DNA of 64,000 nt from Thauera aromatica_A (GCF_023093595.1 NZ_JALLIK010000108.1:141957-205956); one strand, 5' to 3'. Shown: positions 9,402 to 18,769, counted from the first letter of the stretch. Numbers and translations: made by a program. Notes: a model not told the origin generated them from the sequence alone.

Positions 9402-10845
9402 ACGCGCTTCAGGCGGGCGCAAGAGCGCGGCGCCGAACTCGTTGTTCGGCGAAATCCTCGACTGGATGCTTGCCCCGCTGCTGTTCCTGTGGCCGATCTC
9501 GATCATCGTCACCCACAACGTCGCCGACAACATCGCCAACCGGCCCTATGACCTCGCGCTCGCCGACAGCGTGCGCGCGCTGGCGCGGCTGGTGGTCGTC
9601 GAAAACGGTGAAGTGGCGGTCCATTTTCCGGCGCCGCCGCGGGCGCTGTTCCGCGCCGACCAGGACGATGCGGTGTATTACCAGGTCGCCAGCCACGGCG
9701 GCTCGATCCTCACCGGCGACGTCGAGATCGGCCGCCCGCCCTTGCCGCAAACGCTCTACGGTGAAGAGGTCCTGTTCCGCGACGAAGTGATCCATGGCGA
9801 GGAGGCGCGGGTCGCCTACCGTTTCCTGCGTCCCGAGCCGGACAAGCGCGACCTGCTGGTGCTGGTGCAGGTGGCGGAAACCCGCAACAAGCGCACCGAT
9901 CTTGCCTCGAAGGTGGTGACCGGTGTGCTGCTGCCCCAGTTCGCCATCATTCCGCTCGCGGTCGTGCTGGTGTGGGTCGGGCTCACGCGCGGCATCGCGC
10001 CCCTGAGCCGCCTGCAGAGCATGATCCGGCGCCGGCGTCCGACCGATCTGTCGCCGATCGCCCCGGCCAGCGTGCCCGAGGAAGTCCGTCCGCTGATCAT
10101 CGCCTTCAACGACATGATGGCCCGCCTGGAAGAGAACCTGCAGGCCCAGCAGCGTTTCATCGCCGATGCCGCACACCAGATGCGCACCCCGCTGACCGGC
10201 CTGAAAATGCAGGCCGACCTGGCGCTGCATGAAGCCGACCCCGAGCAGCTGCGCCAGTCGCTCGAGCGCATCGCCGAGAGCACCGACCGTGCCGCCCACC
10301 TGATCAACCAGCTGCTGTCGCTGGCACGCGCCGAGGCCAGCTTCGAGAAGCTGTATGCGGTCGAGCCGGTCGATCTGGAAGCCGTGGTTCGTGCGGTCGC
10401 GCTGGAACTCTTCCCGCGCGCGCGCGCCAAGCAGATCGACCTCGGTGTCGAAGGGGGGCAGCACCTGCTGGTCGAAGGTAACGAAGTCCTGCTGCGGGAG
10501 ATGGTCAAGAACCTGGTCGATAACGCGATCAAATACACCCCGCGCGGCGGCAGCGTAACGGCGCGCACACGCTTCGCAGGGGTGCCGATCCTCGAAGTCG
10601 AGGATACCGGGGTCGGGATCGCGGAGACGGACCGCGAGCGTGTGTTCGAGCGCTTCTACCGAGTGCTCGGGAGCGGCGAGGACGGCTCCGGCCTGGGCTT
10701 GCCGATCGTGCAGGAAATCGCCGAACTGCATCGTGCGGTCGTGACCCTCGACGCCAACCCCGGCGGGCGGGGCACGCTTGCGCGCGTCGTCTTCCCGCGC
10801 AGCCAGTTGCAGCCGCCACCGCCGGTGCACGGCGATTTCGAGTGA
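9376..10845 (+). CDS. Sensor histidine kinase (TctE-like, 2CSK_N domain)
   Basis: I chose the ATG at 9376, which overlaps the regulator gene by 26 bases and gives 489 residues; upstream codons in this frame read through the regulator. An N-terminal membrane segment (MLAPLLFLWPISIIV) is followed by a periplasmic region of the two-component sensor N-terminal type, a second membrane helix near VLLPQFAIIPLAVVLVW and a HAMP region. HisKA follows with the phosphoacceptor His267 in AAHQMRTPLTGL, then HATPase_c (NLVDNAIKYTPRGG, GVGI, GSGLGLPIV). All catalytic boxes are present. It should phosphorylate the adjacent regulator; its ligand is unknown. Confidence 0.92.
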   Translation: MLARRRKPERASGGRKSAAPNSLFGEILDWMLAPLLFLWPISIIVTHNVADNIANRPYDLALADSVRALARLVVVENGEVAVHFPAPPRALFRADQDDAVYYQVASHGGSILTGDVEIGRPPLPQTLYGEEVLFRDEVIHGEEARVAYRFLRPEPDKRDLLVLVQVAETRNKRTDLASKVVTGVLLPQFAIIPLAVVLVWVGLTRGIAPLSRLQSMIRRRRPTDLSPIAPASVPEEVRPLIIAFNDMMARLEENLQAQQRFIADAAHQMRTPLTGLKMQADLALHEADPEQLRQSLERIAESTDRAAHLINQLLSLARAEASFEKLYAVEPVDLEAVVRAVALELFPRARAKQIDLGVEGGQHLLVEGNEVLLREMVKNLVDNAIKYTPRGGSVTARTRFAGVPILEVEDTGVGIAETDRERVFERFYRVLGSGEDGSGLGLPIVQEIAELHRAVVTLDANPGGRGTLARVVFPRSQLQPPPPVHGDFE

Positions 10846-10945
10846 TTCCGGGATGTCGCCCCGGCACCGCCGGCGTAACTGCTGCACGGCCCGGCCCGCC
10901 GCCCGGCCGTCCCGTTCGGGATATCGAAAAAACTGGCGTGAATGT

Positions 10946-10973
10946 TTGACCTTCGTCCTGAATTCGCTATAAT
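10946..10973 (+). promoter_or_regulatory. Sigma-70 promoter of tRNA-Phe
   Basis: TTGACC (10946-10951), a 16-base spacer and a perfect TATAAT (10968-10973). A GC-rich GCGCGC segment follows the -10, as in stringently controlled stable-RNA promoters. The tRNA starts 13 bases after the -10. Confidence 0.85.
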
Positions 10974-10985
10974 GCGCGCTCCTTA

Positions 10986-11061
10986 GGCCAGTTAGCTCAG
11001 TTGGTAGAGCAGCGGATTGAAAATCCGCGTGTCCGTGGTTCGATTCCGCGACTGGCCACCA
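10986..11061 (+). tRNA. tRNA-Phe (GAA)
   Basis: A 76-base tRNA with encoded CCA. The acceptor stem GGCCAGT pairs with ACTGGCC. The anticodon arm is GCGGA-TTGAAAA-TCCGC with GAA in the loop, and the T arm has GGTTCGATTCC. It has its own sigma-70 promoter and is followed by a terminator. Confidence 0.98.
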
Positions 11062-11072
11062 CCGTATTTCAA

Positions 11073-11108
11073 GCAAAACGCCGATCCGTGTGGTCGGCGT
11101 TTTGCTTT
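11073..11108 (+). terminator. Terminator after tRNA-Phe
   Basis: GCAAAACGCCGA pairs perfectly with TCGGCGTTTTGC around a short loop, then TTTGT. The stem carries A and T runs on opposite sides, so it could also act on the minus strand. Confidence 0.85.
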
Positions 11109-11176
11109 GTACCTCGGGACGATTCGCGTGCCGGCCGGCGGCTGCATTGCGCGGCATTTCGAATGGCTATAAACCT

Positions 11177-12385
11177 ATGATGAACGCCGCTCCGACGCAA
11201 CGTGCCCGCACCCTGCTGATCGCCAACTTGCTGGGACAGATGGCGTTCGGCCTCTTGGCGATGACCATTTCCATTCCCTCGATGCAGGAATGGGCTGCCA
11301 TCTTCGGCTCCAGCCAGGCGAGCGTCCAGCTTACCTTCAGTGCCTATCTCCTCGCTTTCGGCGGACTGCAACTGGTCTATGGGCCGCTGTCCGACCAGAT
11401 GGGACGCAAAAGAATGCTGCTGGCGGGCTTGTCGCTGGCGGGCGCCGGTTCGGTCCTCGCCGCGCTGGCGCCGGACCTGGCGACGCTGACTGCGGCGCGC
11501 GTGCTGCAGGGCGCGGGCAGTGCGGCAGGGATGGTAGTGGGGCGGGCAATGGTCCAGGACCTGTTCCACGGGCCGGAGCGGACCCGGGTGATGGCTTATG
11601 TCGGCATGGTGATGGGGCTGTGCCCGCCGCTGGCGACCATCGTCGGCGGGCAGTTGCATGTCCGCCTGGGCTGGCAGGCCAATTTCGTCCTCATCGCCGT
11701 TCTCGCCGCCGCGCTCCTGCTGGCGGCCTGGCGCGGGCTGCCGGCTTCGCCCGCGCCGGCGGAAAATCGGGGGCACTGGTTCGCTAACATGCTCAGTGCG
11801 TATGGGCGCCTGCTCCGGGAGCCGGTGTTCCTGTTCTATGTGGCGATCCTGTCGATGACCACCGCTACTTTTTACGCCTTTCTCGGTGGCGCGCCGATCG
11901 TGCTCGGCAGCTACGGCGTCGGCCCCGAAGGCATCGGCTACTACATCATGTGCATTCCGGCGGCCTACATCGTCGGCAACTACCTGACCACTCATCTGGT
12001 GCATCGGGCCCGGGAGGGGCGGATCATGGCGCTCGGGCAGCTGTTCACGGTGAGCGGTATCGGCCTGATGCTCGTGCTTGGGCTGGCCGGGCTGAATACG
12101 CCGCTGGCCCTCGCCCTGCCGCTGCTGCTGCTGGGCCTGGGACATGGTTTCCTGATGCCGTCGACGCTCGCCGGAACGGTCGGTGTGCTGCCTGCGCTGG
12201 CCGGTTCGGCCGCTGCCGTGGCCGGCGTGCTGCAGCAGCTGATGGGAGCGGTGGGCAGCTATGCGGTAGGCCTGTTTCCGCATCACGGGGTGGTGAACCT
12301 GGGCTTGCTGATGATGACGTTCACCCTGTGCGCGGTCGCGGCGCAGACGCTGATGCACCGCAGCCGGGCAAGCGTGGCCGGGTAG
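11177..12385 (+). CDS. MFS exporter, Bcr/CflA-type drug resistance family
   Basis: The protein has 402 residues from the first of two adjacent ATG codons at 11177; the reading frame is open upstream but crosses the tRNA terminator. It has about twelve hydrophobic segments. The MFS loop 2-3 signature is in GPLSDQMGRKRMLLAGL, and ARVLQGAGSAAGMVVGRAMVQDLF matches the drug/proton antiporter (DHA1, Bcr/CflA) subgroup. It probably exports small toxic compounds from the cytoplasm; the substrate is not predictable. It is a single gene closed by a terminator at 12472. Confidence 0.88.
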   Translation: MMNAAPTQRARTLLIANLLGQMAFGLLAMTISIPSMQEWAAIFGSSQASVQLTFSAYLLAFGGLQLVYGPLSDQMGRKRMLLAGLSLAGAGSVLAALAPDLATLTAARVLQGAGSAAGMVVGRAMVQDLFHGPERTRVMAYVGMVMGLCPPLATIVGGQLHVRLGWQANFVLIAVLAAALLLAAWRGLPASPAPAENRGHWFANMLSAYGRLLREPVFLFYVAILSMTTATFYAFLGGAPIVLGSYGVGPEGIGYYIMCIPAAYIVGNYLTTHLVHRAREGRIMALGQLFTVSGIGLMLVLGLAGLNTPLALALPLLLLGLGHGFLMPSTLAGTVGVLPALAGSAAAVAGVLQQLMGAVGSYAVGLFPHHGVVNLGLLMMTFTLCAVAAQTLMHRSRASVAG

Positions 12386-12471
12386 CGCGCGCGCCCGCCC
12401 GGCGTGCGGCCTTCGGCGCGTGCGTGGATTCGCCTCCGGGTTTGTTGCTATACTGGCGCCGATTTCGTCAG

Positions 12472-12500
12472 ACGGGCCGACCGGGTGTCGGCCCGTTTTC
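12472..12500 (+). terminator. Terminator between MFS gene and hemA
   Basis: ACGGGCCGAC, loop CGGGT, GTCGGCCCGT, then TTTTC. The 10-bp perfect stem lies 86 bases after the MFS stop. Confidence 0.85.
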
Positions 12501-12605
12501 GTTCGCGCACCCTCTTTTTCGGGTTGAAGTGGCTGATTTTGCTCAAGTTTTTTGCACTTTTCGGAGTGCTATAATGCGCCGGCTGTCGACGAGGCCGTTT
12601 TCCGC

Positions 12606-13859
12606 ATGCAACTTTACGCTCTGGGTCTGAATCATCACACGGCGCCGCTCGCGATCCGCGAACGGGTCGCGTTTCAGCCTGAGCATCTGCAGCAGGCCCT
12701 GCACGGCCTCGCTCATGCCGACTCGGTGCGCGAAGCGGCGATCCTGTCGACCTGCAACCGCACCGAACTGTATTTCGCTGCCGAGCAGCCCCAGCGTGTC
12801 GCCGACTGGCTGGCGCACTTTCACCACGTCTCGCTGAACGAAGTCTCGCCCTACCTGTACGCCTACCCGCAGCGCGACGCGATCCGTCACGTCTTCCGCG
12901 TCGCCAGCGGGCTCGACTCGATGGTCATCGGCGAGCCGCAGATCCTGGGCCAGGTCAAGGATGCGGCGCGCTTCGCGGAACAGGCCGGGACCCTGGGGGT
13001 GCTGCTGCACAAGCTGTTCCAGAGCACGTTCGCAGTGGCCAAGGAGGTGCGTTCGACGACCGCGATCGGCGCCAATACGGTGTCGATGGCGGCCGCGGCG
13101 GTGCACCTGACTGAGCGCATTTTCGGCCGTGTCTCCGATCAGCATGTGCTGTTCATCGGTGCGGGCGAGATGATCGAGCTCTGTGCGGCGCACTTCGGCG
13201 GTGCCTGTCCGAAGTCGATGACCGTCGCCAACCGCACCGAGGAACGCGCCCAGGTCCTGGCTTCGCGCTTCGGCGCGCGCACCTTGCGCATCGACCAGAT
13301 CGGCGAGGCGCTGGCGCGCTTCGACGTGGTCGTGTCCTGTACCGCCGCGCCCCTCCCGCTGGTCGGCCTGGGGATGGTCGAGCGTGCGGTGAAGGCACGC
13401 CGCCACCGGCCGATGGTGATGGTCGATCTGGCCGTGCCGCGCGACATCGAGCCCGAGATCGCCGGGCTCGACGACGTCTTTCTGTACACCGTGGATGATC
13501 TCGCCCAGGTCGTCGAGGCGGGCATGGAGTCGCGCCAGCAGGCGGTGGTCGAGGCCGAGCAGATCATCGACTCGCGGGTCGACGGCTTCCTGCACTGGAT
13601 GGCGGCGCGCGGCAGCGTGCCGACCATCCGCGCGCTGCGCGAACATGCCGAAGCCCTGCGCCAGGCCGAGCTCGAGCGCGCCCTGCGCCTGCTGGCGAAG
13701 GGCGAGGAGCCGCAGCGCGTGCTCGACGCCCTCTCGCACGGCCTCACCAACAAGCTCATGCACGGCCCCACGCGCTTCCTGAACCAGGCCGACGAGACCC
13801 GCAAGGCCGAGGCCGGGCGGCTCGTCGAGCAACTGTTCAACCTGCCGTCCCACGGCTAG
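12606..13859 (+). CDS. hemA: Glutamyl-tRNA reductase
   Basis: A 417-residue enzyme from the ATG at 12606 (MQLYALGLNHHTAPLAIRER is the standard N-terminus; the frame is open a little upstream). It reduces glutamyl-tRNA with NADPH to glutamate-1-semialdehyde, the first committed step of C5 haem synthesis. The catalytic Cys50 is in LSTCNRTELY, the NADPH-binding region is around VLFIGAGEM, and a C-terminal dimerisation helix is present. A TATAAT hexamer at 12570-12575 is a plausible -10 with a poor -35. prfA and prmC follow in the same direction, the order common in proteobacteria. Confidence 0.97.
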   Translation: MQLYALGLNHHTAPLAIRERVAFQPEHLQQALHGLAHADSVREAAILSTCNRTELYFAAEQPQRVADWLAHFHHVSLNEVSPYLYAYPQRDAIRHVFRVASGLDSMVIGEPQILGQVKDAARFAEQAGTLGVLLHKLFQSTFAVAKEVRSTTAIGANTVSMAAAAVHLTERIFGRVSDQHVLFIGAGEMIELCAAHFGGACPKSMTVANRTEERAQVLASRFGARTLRIDQIGEALARFDVVVSCTAAPLPLVGLGMVERAVKARRHRPMVMVDLAVPRDIEPEIAGLDDVFLYTVDDLAQVVEAGMESRQQAVVEAEQIIDSRVDGFLHWMAARGSVPTIRALREHAEALRQAELERALRLLAKGEEPQRVLDALSHGLTNKLMHGPTRFLNQADETRKAEAGRLVEQLFNLPSHG

Positions 13860-13917
13860 GGCGCTACGGTCGATTCTTTACCGCCTGCGCCCGGCGCAGG
13901 CCCTCCGGGCTGACTCC

Positions 13918-15003
13918 ATGAAGCGAAGCATCCGCGACAAACTCGAACACCTCGTCCGCCGCCTGGACGAACTCGATCGCACACTCGCGGCCGGGGAAAC
14001 GGCGAACGACATGAAACGGTTCCGCGAACTGTCGCAGGAGCGCGCCGAAGTCGAACCGGTGGTCGCCCTGTACCAGGCTTATGCGCAGGCGGAGGCCGAC
14101 TGCGCGACGGCGCGGGAGCTGCTGGACGATGCCGAGATGCGCGAGCTCGGCGAGCAGGAGCTGGCCGCCGGTGAAGCGCGCATCGCCGAGCTGGAGGCCG
14201 CGCTGCAGCGCGCGCTGCTGCCGCGCGACCCCAATGACGAGCGCAACCTTTTTCTCGAGATCCGGGCCGGTACCGGGGGCGACGAGGCGGCGCTGTTCGC
14301 CGGCGATCTGCTGCGCATGTACAGCCGCTATGCCGAGCGCCAGCGCTGGAAGGTGGAGATCGTGTCGGCGAGCGAGTCCGACCTCGGCGGCTACAAGGAA
14401 GTGATCGCCCGCATCGCCGGCGCGGGCGCCTATTCGAAGCTGAAGTTCGAGTCCGGCGGCCACCGCGTCCAGCGCGTGCCGGTGACCGAGACCCAGGGCC
14501 GCATCCACACTTCGGCGTGCACGGTGGCGGTACTGCCCGAGGCGGACGAAGTCGAAACGGTGAACATCAACCCGGCGGATCTGCGCATCGACACTTTCCG
14601 CGCTTCGGGCGCCGGCGGCCAGCACATCAACAAGACCGACTCGGCGGTGCGCATCACCCATCTTCCGAGCGGCATCGTCGTCGAGTGTCAGGACGATCGT
14701 TCGCAGCACCGCAACAAGGCACAGGCGCTGGCGGTGCTGGCCGCGCGCCTGCACGATGCCGAAGCGCGTGCGCGGCAGAGCGCCGAAGCGGCGCAGCGCA
14801 AGAGCCTGATCGGCAGCGGCGACCGCTCCGAGCGCATCCGCACCTACAACTTTCCCCAGGGCCGGGTCACCGATCACCGCATCAACCTGACCTTGTACAA
14901 GCTCGATGCGGTGATGCAGGGCGAGCTCGACGAACTCGTCGACGCCCTGATCCTGGAGCACCAGGCCGAACTGCTCGCCGCGCTGGCGGGGGACGGCGCA
15001 TGA
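13918..15003 (+). CDS. prfA: Peptide chain release factor 1
   Basis: The protein has 361 residues. It recognises UAA and UAG stops and triggers peptide release. The GGQ motif is at about 233-235 in RASGAGGQHINKTDSAVRITH, and the PCRF domain has EIRAGTGGDEAALFAGDLLRMY. It overlaps prmC by four bases (ATGA). PrmC methylates the Gln of this GGQ, so the pairing is functional as well as positional. Confidence 0.98.
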   Translation: MKRSIRDKLEHLVRRLDELDRTLAAGETANDMKRFRELSQERAEVEPVVALYQAYAQAEADCATARELLDDAEMRELGEQELAAGEARIAELEAALQRALLPRDPNDERNLFLEIRAGTGGDEAALFAGDLLRMYSRYAERQRWKVEIVSASESDLGGYKEVIARIAGAGAYSKLKFESGGHRVQRVPVTETQGRIHTSACTVAVLPEADEVETVNINPADLRIDTFRASGAGGQHINKTDSAVRITHLPSGIVVECQDDRSQHRNKAQALAVLAARLHDAEARARQSAEAAQRKSLIGSGDRSERIRTYNFPQGRVTDHRINLTLYKLDAVMQGELDELVDALILEHQAELLAALAGDGA

Positions 15004-15869
15004 GCACGGCCTCATCCGGCGCCGGCCTGCCGCCCGCGGCGGTGCCCGATATCGCCGCGGCGCTGGCCTGGGCGCGCGCGCGCATTGAACCGATCGATGC
15101 CCGCGTGCTGCTGCGCCATGCCCTGCAGTGTTCCGGGGCGCGCCTGGCCGCCTATCCCGAGCAGCGCCTGGCCGACGCCGAGTGGGCGGCGTACCGCGGC
15201 CTGGTCGAGCGTCGCGCGGCGGGAGAGCCGGTGGCTTACCTCACCGGTACGCGCGAGTTTTACGGGCGGGAATTCCTCGTCACCCCCGCGGTGCTGATTC
15301 CGCGCCCGGAGACCGAGCTGCTGGTCGAGCTCGCCCTTGCCCATTGCGCGGCGCGGCGCGGCGTGCGCGTGCTCGACCTGGGGACGGGCAGCGGGGCGCT
15401 GGCGGTGACGCTTGCGCTCGAACTCGATGTGCCCGACGTGGTGGCCGTCGACCGCTCGCGCGAGGCGCTCCAGGTGGCGATGGCCAATGCCGCGCGGCTC
15501 GGCGCCAGCGCCTGCTTCGTCCTCAGCGACTGGTTTGCGGCGCTGGGCGAGGAGCGCTTCGGGCTCATTGTCGCCAATCCGCCCTACGTGGCGGCGGGCG
15601 ACCCGCACTTGGCGCAGGGCGACGTGCGCTTCGAGCCGGTGACGGCGCTCGCCGCCGGGCCGGCGGGGCTGGACGACCTGGCTGCGATCGTGGGTGCCGC
15701 GCCGCGCTGGCTGGAGGACGGCGGCTGGTTGTTCCTCGAGCATGGCTACGATCAGGCGGCGGCGGTGCGCAGCCTGCTGCTCGATGCCGGTTTCGGGGCG
15801 ATCGCTTCGTGGAAGGATCTGGCCGGCCTCGAGCGCGTCTCGGGCGGGCGCTGGCCCGGGCGAAAATGA
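15000..15869 (+). CDS. prmC: Release factor glutamine methyltransferase PrmC (HemK)
   Basis: Starting at the ATG that overlaps the prfA stop gives 289 residues; the open frame extends far upstream inside prfA but that part is not coding. It is a SAM-dependent N5-glutamine methyltransferase for the GGQ of release factors. Motif I is in VLDLGTGSGALAV, and the diagnostic NPPY is at about 193-196 (IVANPPYVA). An N-terminal helical substrate domain is present (DARVLLRHAL). Confidence 0.95.
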   Translation: MSTASSGAGLPPAAVPDIAAALAWARARIEPIDARVLLRHALQCSGARLAAYPEQRLADAEWAAYRGLVERRAAGEPVAYLTGTREFYGREFLVTPAVLIPRPETELLVELALAHCAARRGVRVLDLGTGSGALAVTLALELDVPDVVAVDRSREALQVAMANAARLGASACFVLSDWFAALGEERFGLIVANPPYVAAGDPHLAQGDVRFEPVTALAAGPAGLDDLAAIVGAAPRWLEDGGWLFLEHGYDQAAAVRSLLLDAGFGAIASWKDLAGLERVSGGRWPGRK

Positions 15870-15910
15870 AAAACCGCCGCCTGTCCGCCGCGGGGGCGGG
15901 CAGGCGGCGG
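15864..15910 (-). terminator. Terminator of the aspS operon (possibly bidirectional)
   Basis: CCGCCGCCTG (15874-15883) pairs with CAGGCGGCGG (15901-15910). On the minus strand the hairpin is followed by TTTTTCATTTT, a good U-tract. It sits between the convergent prmC and aspS stops and could also weakly terminate prmC transcripts. Confidence 0.75.
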
Positions 15911-15932
15911 TCTGGCGGCCGCTTTGGCGGAC

Positions 15933-17732
15933 TCAGCCGCGGCCGACTTCGACCTGGGTCTCGACCTTCTGGCGCAGGCGGATATGCAGTTCGCGCAGCT
16001 GCTTCTCGTCGACGTCGCCCGGTGCATCGGTCAGCAGGCACTGGGCGCGCTGGGTCTTGGGGAAAGCGATGACGTCGCGGATTGATTCGGCGCCGGTCAT
16101 CATGGTGACGATCCGATCGAGGCCGAAGGCCAGGCCGCCGTGCGGCGGGGCGCCGTACTTGAGCGCATCGAGGAGGAAGCCGAACTTGGCCTGCTGCTCC
16201 TCGGGGCCGATGGCGAGGGCCTCGAACACGCGCGCCTGCACGTCGGCGCGGTGGATACGCACCGAGCCGCCGCCGATCTCCCAGCCGTTGAGCGCAAGGT
16301 CGTAGGCCTTGGCGAGGCATTCGCCCGGGTTGGATTCGAGCAGCTCGACGTGCTCGTCCTTCGGGCTGGTGAAGGGGTGATGGCAGGCGGTCCAGCGCTT
16401 GTCGTCCTCGTCGTATTCGAACATCGGGAAGTCGACCACCCACAGCGGGCGCCAGGCTTCGCCCGTCACGTAAGCCTTCTCGTGGCCGAGCTTGGTGCGC
16501 AGCGCGCCCATGGCGTCGTTGACCACCTTGGTCTTGTCGGCGCCGAAGAAGATCAGGTCGCCCGACTGCGCGCCGGTGCGCTCGAGGATGGTGGCGAGCG
16601 CCTTCTCATGCAGGTTCTTGACGATCGGTGACTGCAGGCCCTGTTCGTTGGGCTGGGTGGCATCGTTGACCTTGATGTAGGCCAGGCCCTTGGCGCCGTA
16701 GATGGCGACGAACTTGGTGTATTCGTCGATCTCGCCGCGGGTCAGGCTGTTGCCGCCGGGGACGCGCATCGCGGCGACGCGCCCGCCCGAGGTGGCGGGG
16801 CCGGAGAAGACCTTGAAGGCGACGTCCTGCACCGCGTCGGTGACGTCGGTGAGCTCGAGGGTCACGCGCAAGTCGGGCTTGTCCGAACCGTAGCGGCGCA
16901 TCGCCTCGGCGTAGCTCATGCGCGGGAAGGGCGCGGGCAGTTCGACCGCCAGCGCTTCCTTGAACACGTAGCGGATCATCTCCTCGACCAGGGCGGTGAT
17001 CTCGCGCTCGTCCATGAACGAGGTCTCGAGGTCGACCTGGGTGAACTCGGGCTGGCGGTCGGCGCGCAGGTCCTCGTCGCGGAAGCACTTGACGATCTGG
17101 TAGTAGCGGTCGTAGCCGGCGACCATCAAGAGCTGCTTGAACAGCTGCGGTGATTGCGGCAGGGCGAAGAACTGCCCCGGATGCACGCGCGAGGGCACCA
17201 GGTAGTCGCGCGCGCCTTCCGGCGTGCTCTTGGTGAGCATCGGCGTCTCGACGTCGATGAAGCCGGCACCGTCGAGGAAGCGGCGGAAGGCCATCGTGGT
17301 CTTGTAGCGCAGCATCAGGTTCTTCTGCATCTGCGGGCGGCGCAGGTCGATGACGCGGTGCGTCAGGCGCACGGTCTCGGACAGGTTCTCGTCGTCGAGC
17401 TGGAACGGCGGTGTCGCGGCGGCGTTGAGGACCTCGATGTCGTGGCACAGGACCTCGATCTCGCCCGAGGTCAGGTTGGCGTTTTCGGTGCCGGCCGGGC
17501 GGCGGCGGACCTTGCCGCTCATCTTCAGGACGAACTCGCTGCGCACCGATTCGGCGATCTTGAACATCTCGGCGCGGTCGGGGTCGCACACCACCTGGAC
17601 CAGGCCCTCGCGGTCGCGCAGGTCGATGAAGATGACGCCGCCGTGGTCGCGGCGGCGATGCACCCAGCCGCAAATGGTGACGATCTGATCGAGGTCGGCG
17701 GCAGTGACTTTTCCGCAGTAATGGGTTCGCAT
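15933..17732 (-). CDS. aspS: Aspartyl-tRNA synthetase (probably non-discriminating type)
   Basis: The start MRTHYCGKVTAADLDQIV at 17732, preceded by AGGAGGAG-like sequence on the minus strand, gives 599 residues. The N-terminal OB anticodon-binding domain (GWVHRRRDHGGVIFIDLRDREG) is followed by class II motifs: motif 2 around FRDEDLRADRQPEFTQVD and motif 3 in GLAFGLDRIVTMM, with the bacterial GAD insertion between. It charges tRNA-Asp; many beta-proteobacteria also use it on tRNA-Asn, but that cannot be settled here. It lies 103 bases after the DUF502 gene. Confidence 0.97.
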   Translation of the reverse strand: MRTHYCGKVTAADLDQIVTICGWVHRRRDHGGVIFIDLRDREGLVQVVCDPDRAEMFKIAESVRSEFVLKMSGKVRRRPAGTENANLTSGEIEVLCHDIEVLNAAATPPFQLDDENLSETVRLTHRVIDLRRPQMQKNLMLRYKTTMAFRRFLDGAGFIDVETPMLTKSTPEGARDYLVPSRVHPGQFFALPQSPQLFKQLLMVAGYDRYYQIVKCFRDEDLRADRQPEFTQVDLETSFMDEREITALVEEMIRYVFKEALAVELPAPFPRMSYAEAMRRYGSDKPDLRVTLELTDVTDAVQDVAFKVFSGPATSGGRVAAMRVPGGNSLTRGEIDEYTKFVAIYGAKGLAYIKVNDATQPNEQGLQSPIVKNLHEKALATILERTGAQSGDLIFFGADKTKVVNDAMGALRTKLGHEKAYVTGEAWRPLWVVDFPMFEYDEDDKRWTACHHPFTSPKDEHVELLESNPGECLAKAYDLALNGWEIGGGSVRIHRADVQARVFEALAIGPEEQQAKFGFLLDALKYGAPPHGGLAFGLDRIVTMMTGAESIRDVIAFPKTQRAQCLLTDAPGDVDEKQLRELHIRLRQKVETQVEVGRG

Positions 17733-17835
17733 AAGGAGGAGTTCCGGCTGGGCGACGGCAGCGTGCCGTCGGGATTCAAGGAAGCAGGGAAAACGGGGTG
17801 GTCTTGTTGGCGGTGGCCTTGTCCGTCGGGGAGCG

Positions 17836-18462
17836 TCATTCGTTGAGCAGGGCCGCCCGGCTGGCCGGCCGGCGCAGCGGGGGAGCGACCACTCCCATGG
17901 AGATGATGTACTTGAGCGCTTCATCGACGCTCATCTCCAGTTCGATGACGTCCGCCCGCGGCATCATCAAAAAGAAGCCCGAGGTCGGGTTGGGCGTGGT
18001 CGGCACATAGACGCTGACGTAGTCGCCCTGCAGGTGATACGCCGCATCGCCGCCTGGCTGGCCGGTGAGAAAGGCGATCGTCCATGCGCCCTGGCGCGGG
18101 TACTGCACCAGCAGGGCCTTGCGAAAAGCCTGGCCAGTGCTGGAAAAAACGGTGTCCGAGACTTGCTTGACGCTGTAGTAGATCGACTTCACCACCGGAA
18201 TCCGGGACAGCAGCGCTTCCCACAGCTGGACCAGCTTCTGGCCGAGCACGTTGGCTGCGACCAGGCCGGTGAAGAACACGATCAGCAGGCTTGCCAGCAC
18301 GCCGACGCCGGGGATATCGAGGCCGATGAAGTCGCGCGGATGGAAACCGTTCGGCAGCCACAGCAGGATCGCGTCGAGCGTGCTGACGATCCAGGCCAGC
18401 ACCATGAAGGTGATCGCCAGCGGAATCCAGATTAGCAGGCCGGTGATGAAGTATTTCTTCAA
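17836..18462 (-). CDS. DUF502 family inner-membrane protein
   Basis: The protein has 208 residues. Two membrane helices lie at the N-terminus (about 5-30, FITGLLIWIPLAITFMVLAW, and about 55-75, GVGVLASLLIVFFTGLVA), followed by a conserved soluble part with PVVKSIYYSVKQVSDTVFS and KALLVQYPRQGAWTIAFLTG, the DUF502 signature. Molecular function is unknown. It sits between the FmdB-type zinc ribbon gene and aspS, a neighbourhood typical of this family in beta-proteobacteria. Confidence 0.9.
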   Translation of the reverse strand: MKKYFITGLLIWIPLAITFMVLAWIVSTLDAILLWLPNGFHPRDFIGLDIPGVGVLASLLIVFFTGLVAANVLGQKLVQLWEALLSRIPVVKSIYYSVKQVSDTVFSSTGQAFRKALLVQYPRQGAWTIAFLTGQPGGDAAYHLQGDYVSVYVPTTPNPTSGFFLMMPRADVIELEMSVDEALKYIISMGVVAPPLRRPASRAALLNE

Positions 18463-18511
18463 TTGAGCGTCTCGGGCCCGCCGGGCGGGCCGTTCGGGGG
18501 AACGTGGCCGG

Positions 18512-18769
18512 TCAGTGGCAGGCGCACGCGCCGCTGCCCCCGGCGCAGGGGGGCGCCGCTGCCGGGGCGGGCGTGCTCGGCGCGGCAGCGCCCTTGAAGT
18601 CGGTGGCGTACCAGCCGCTGCCCTTGAGCTGGAAGCCGGCGGCCGAGAGGAGTTTGGTGTACCCCTCGGTGCCGCAGGACGGGCACGAGGACAGCGGTGC
18701 GTCGCTCATTTTTTGCAGATGTTCCTTCTGGAAACCACAGCTTGGGCAACGATATTCATAAATGGGCAT
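18512..18769 (-). CDS. FmdB-type zinc ribbon protein
   Basis: The protein has 85 residues starting MPIYEYRCPSCGFQKEHLQ. The two CxxC knuckles (CPSC near residue 8 and CPSC near 32) form the regulatory zinc ribbon of the FmdB/CxxC_CxxC_SSSS family. The C-terminus is Ala/Pro-rich and ends in GGSGACACH. The frame is open upstream, but this MPIYEY start is the universal one. Function is unknown; it lies between pilD and the DUF502 gene. Confidence 0.9.
   Translation of the reverse strand: MPIYEYRCPSCGFQKEHLQKMSDAPLSSCPSCGTEGYTKLLSAAGFQLKGSGWYATDFKGAAAPSTPAPAAAPPCAGGSGACACH

Noticed and set aside
12441..12500. Small RNA from a TATACT box at 12449 ending at the terminator at 12472
   Set aside because: No acceptable -35 hexamer, and the transcript would be only about 40 bases of mostly terminator.
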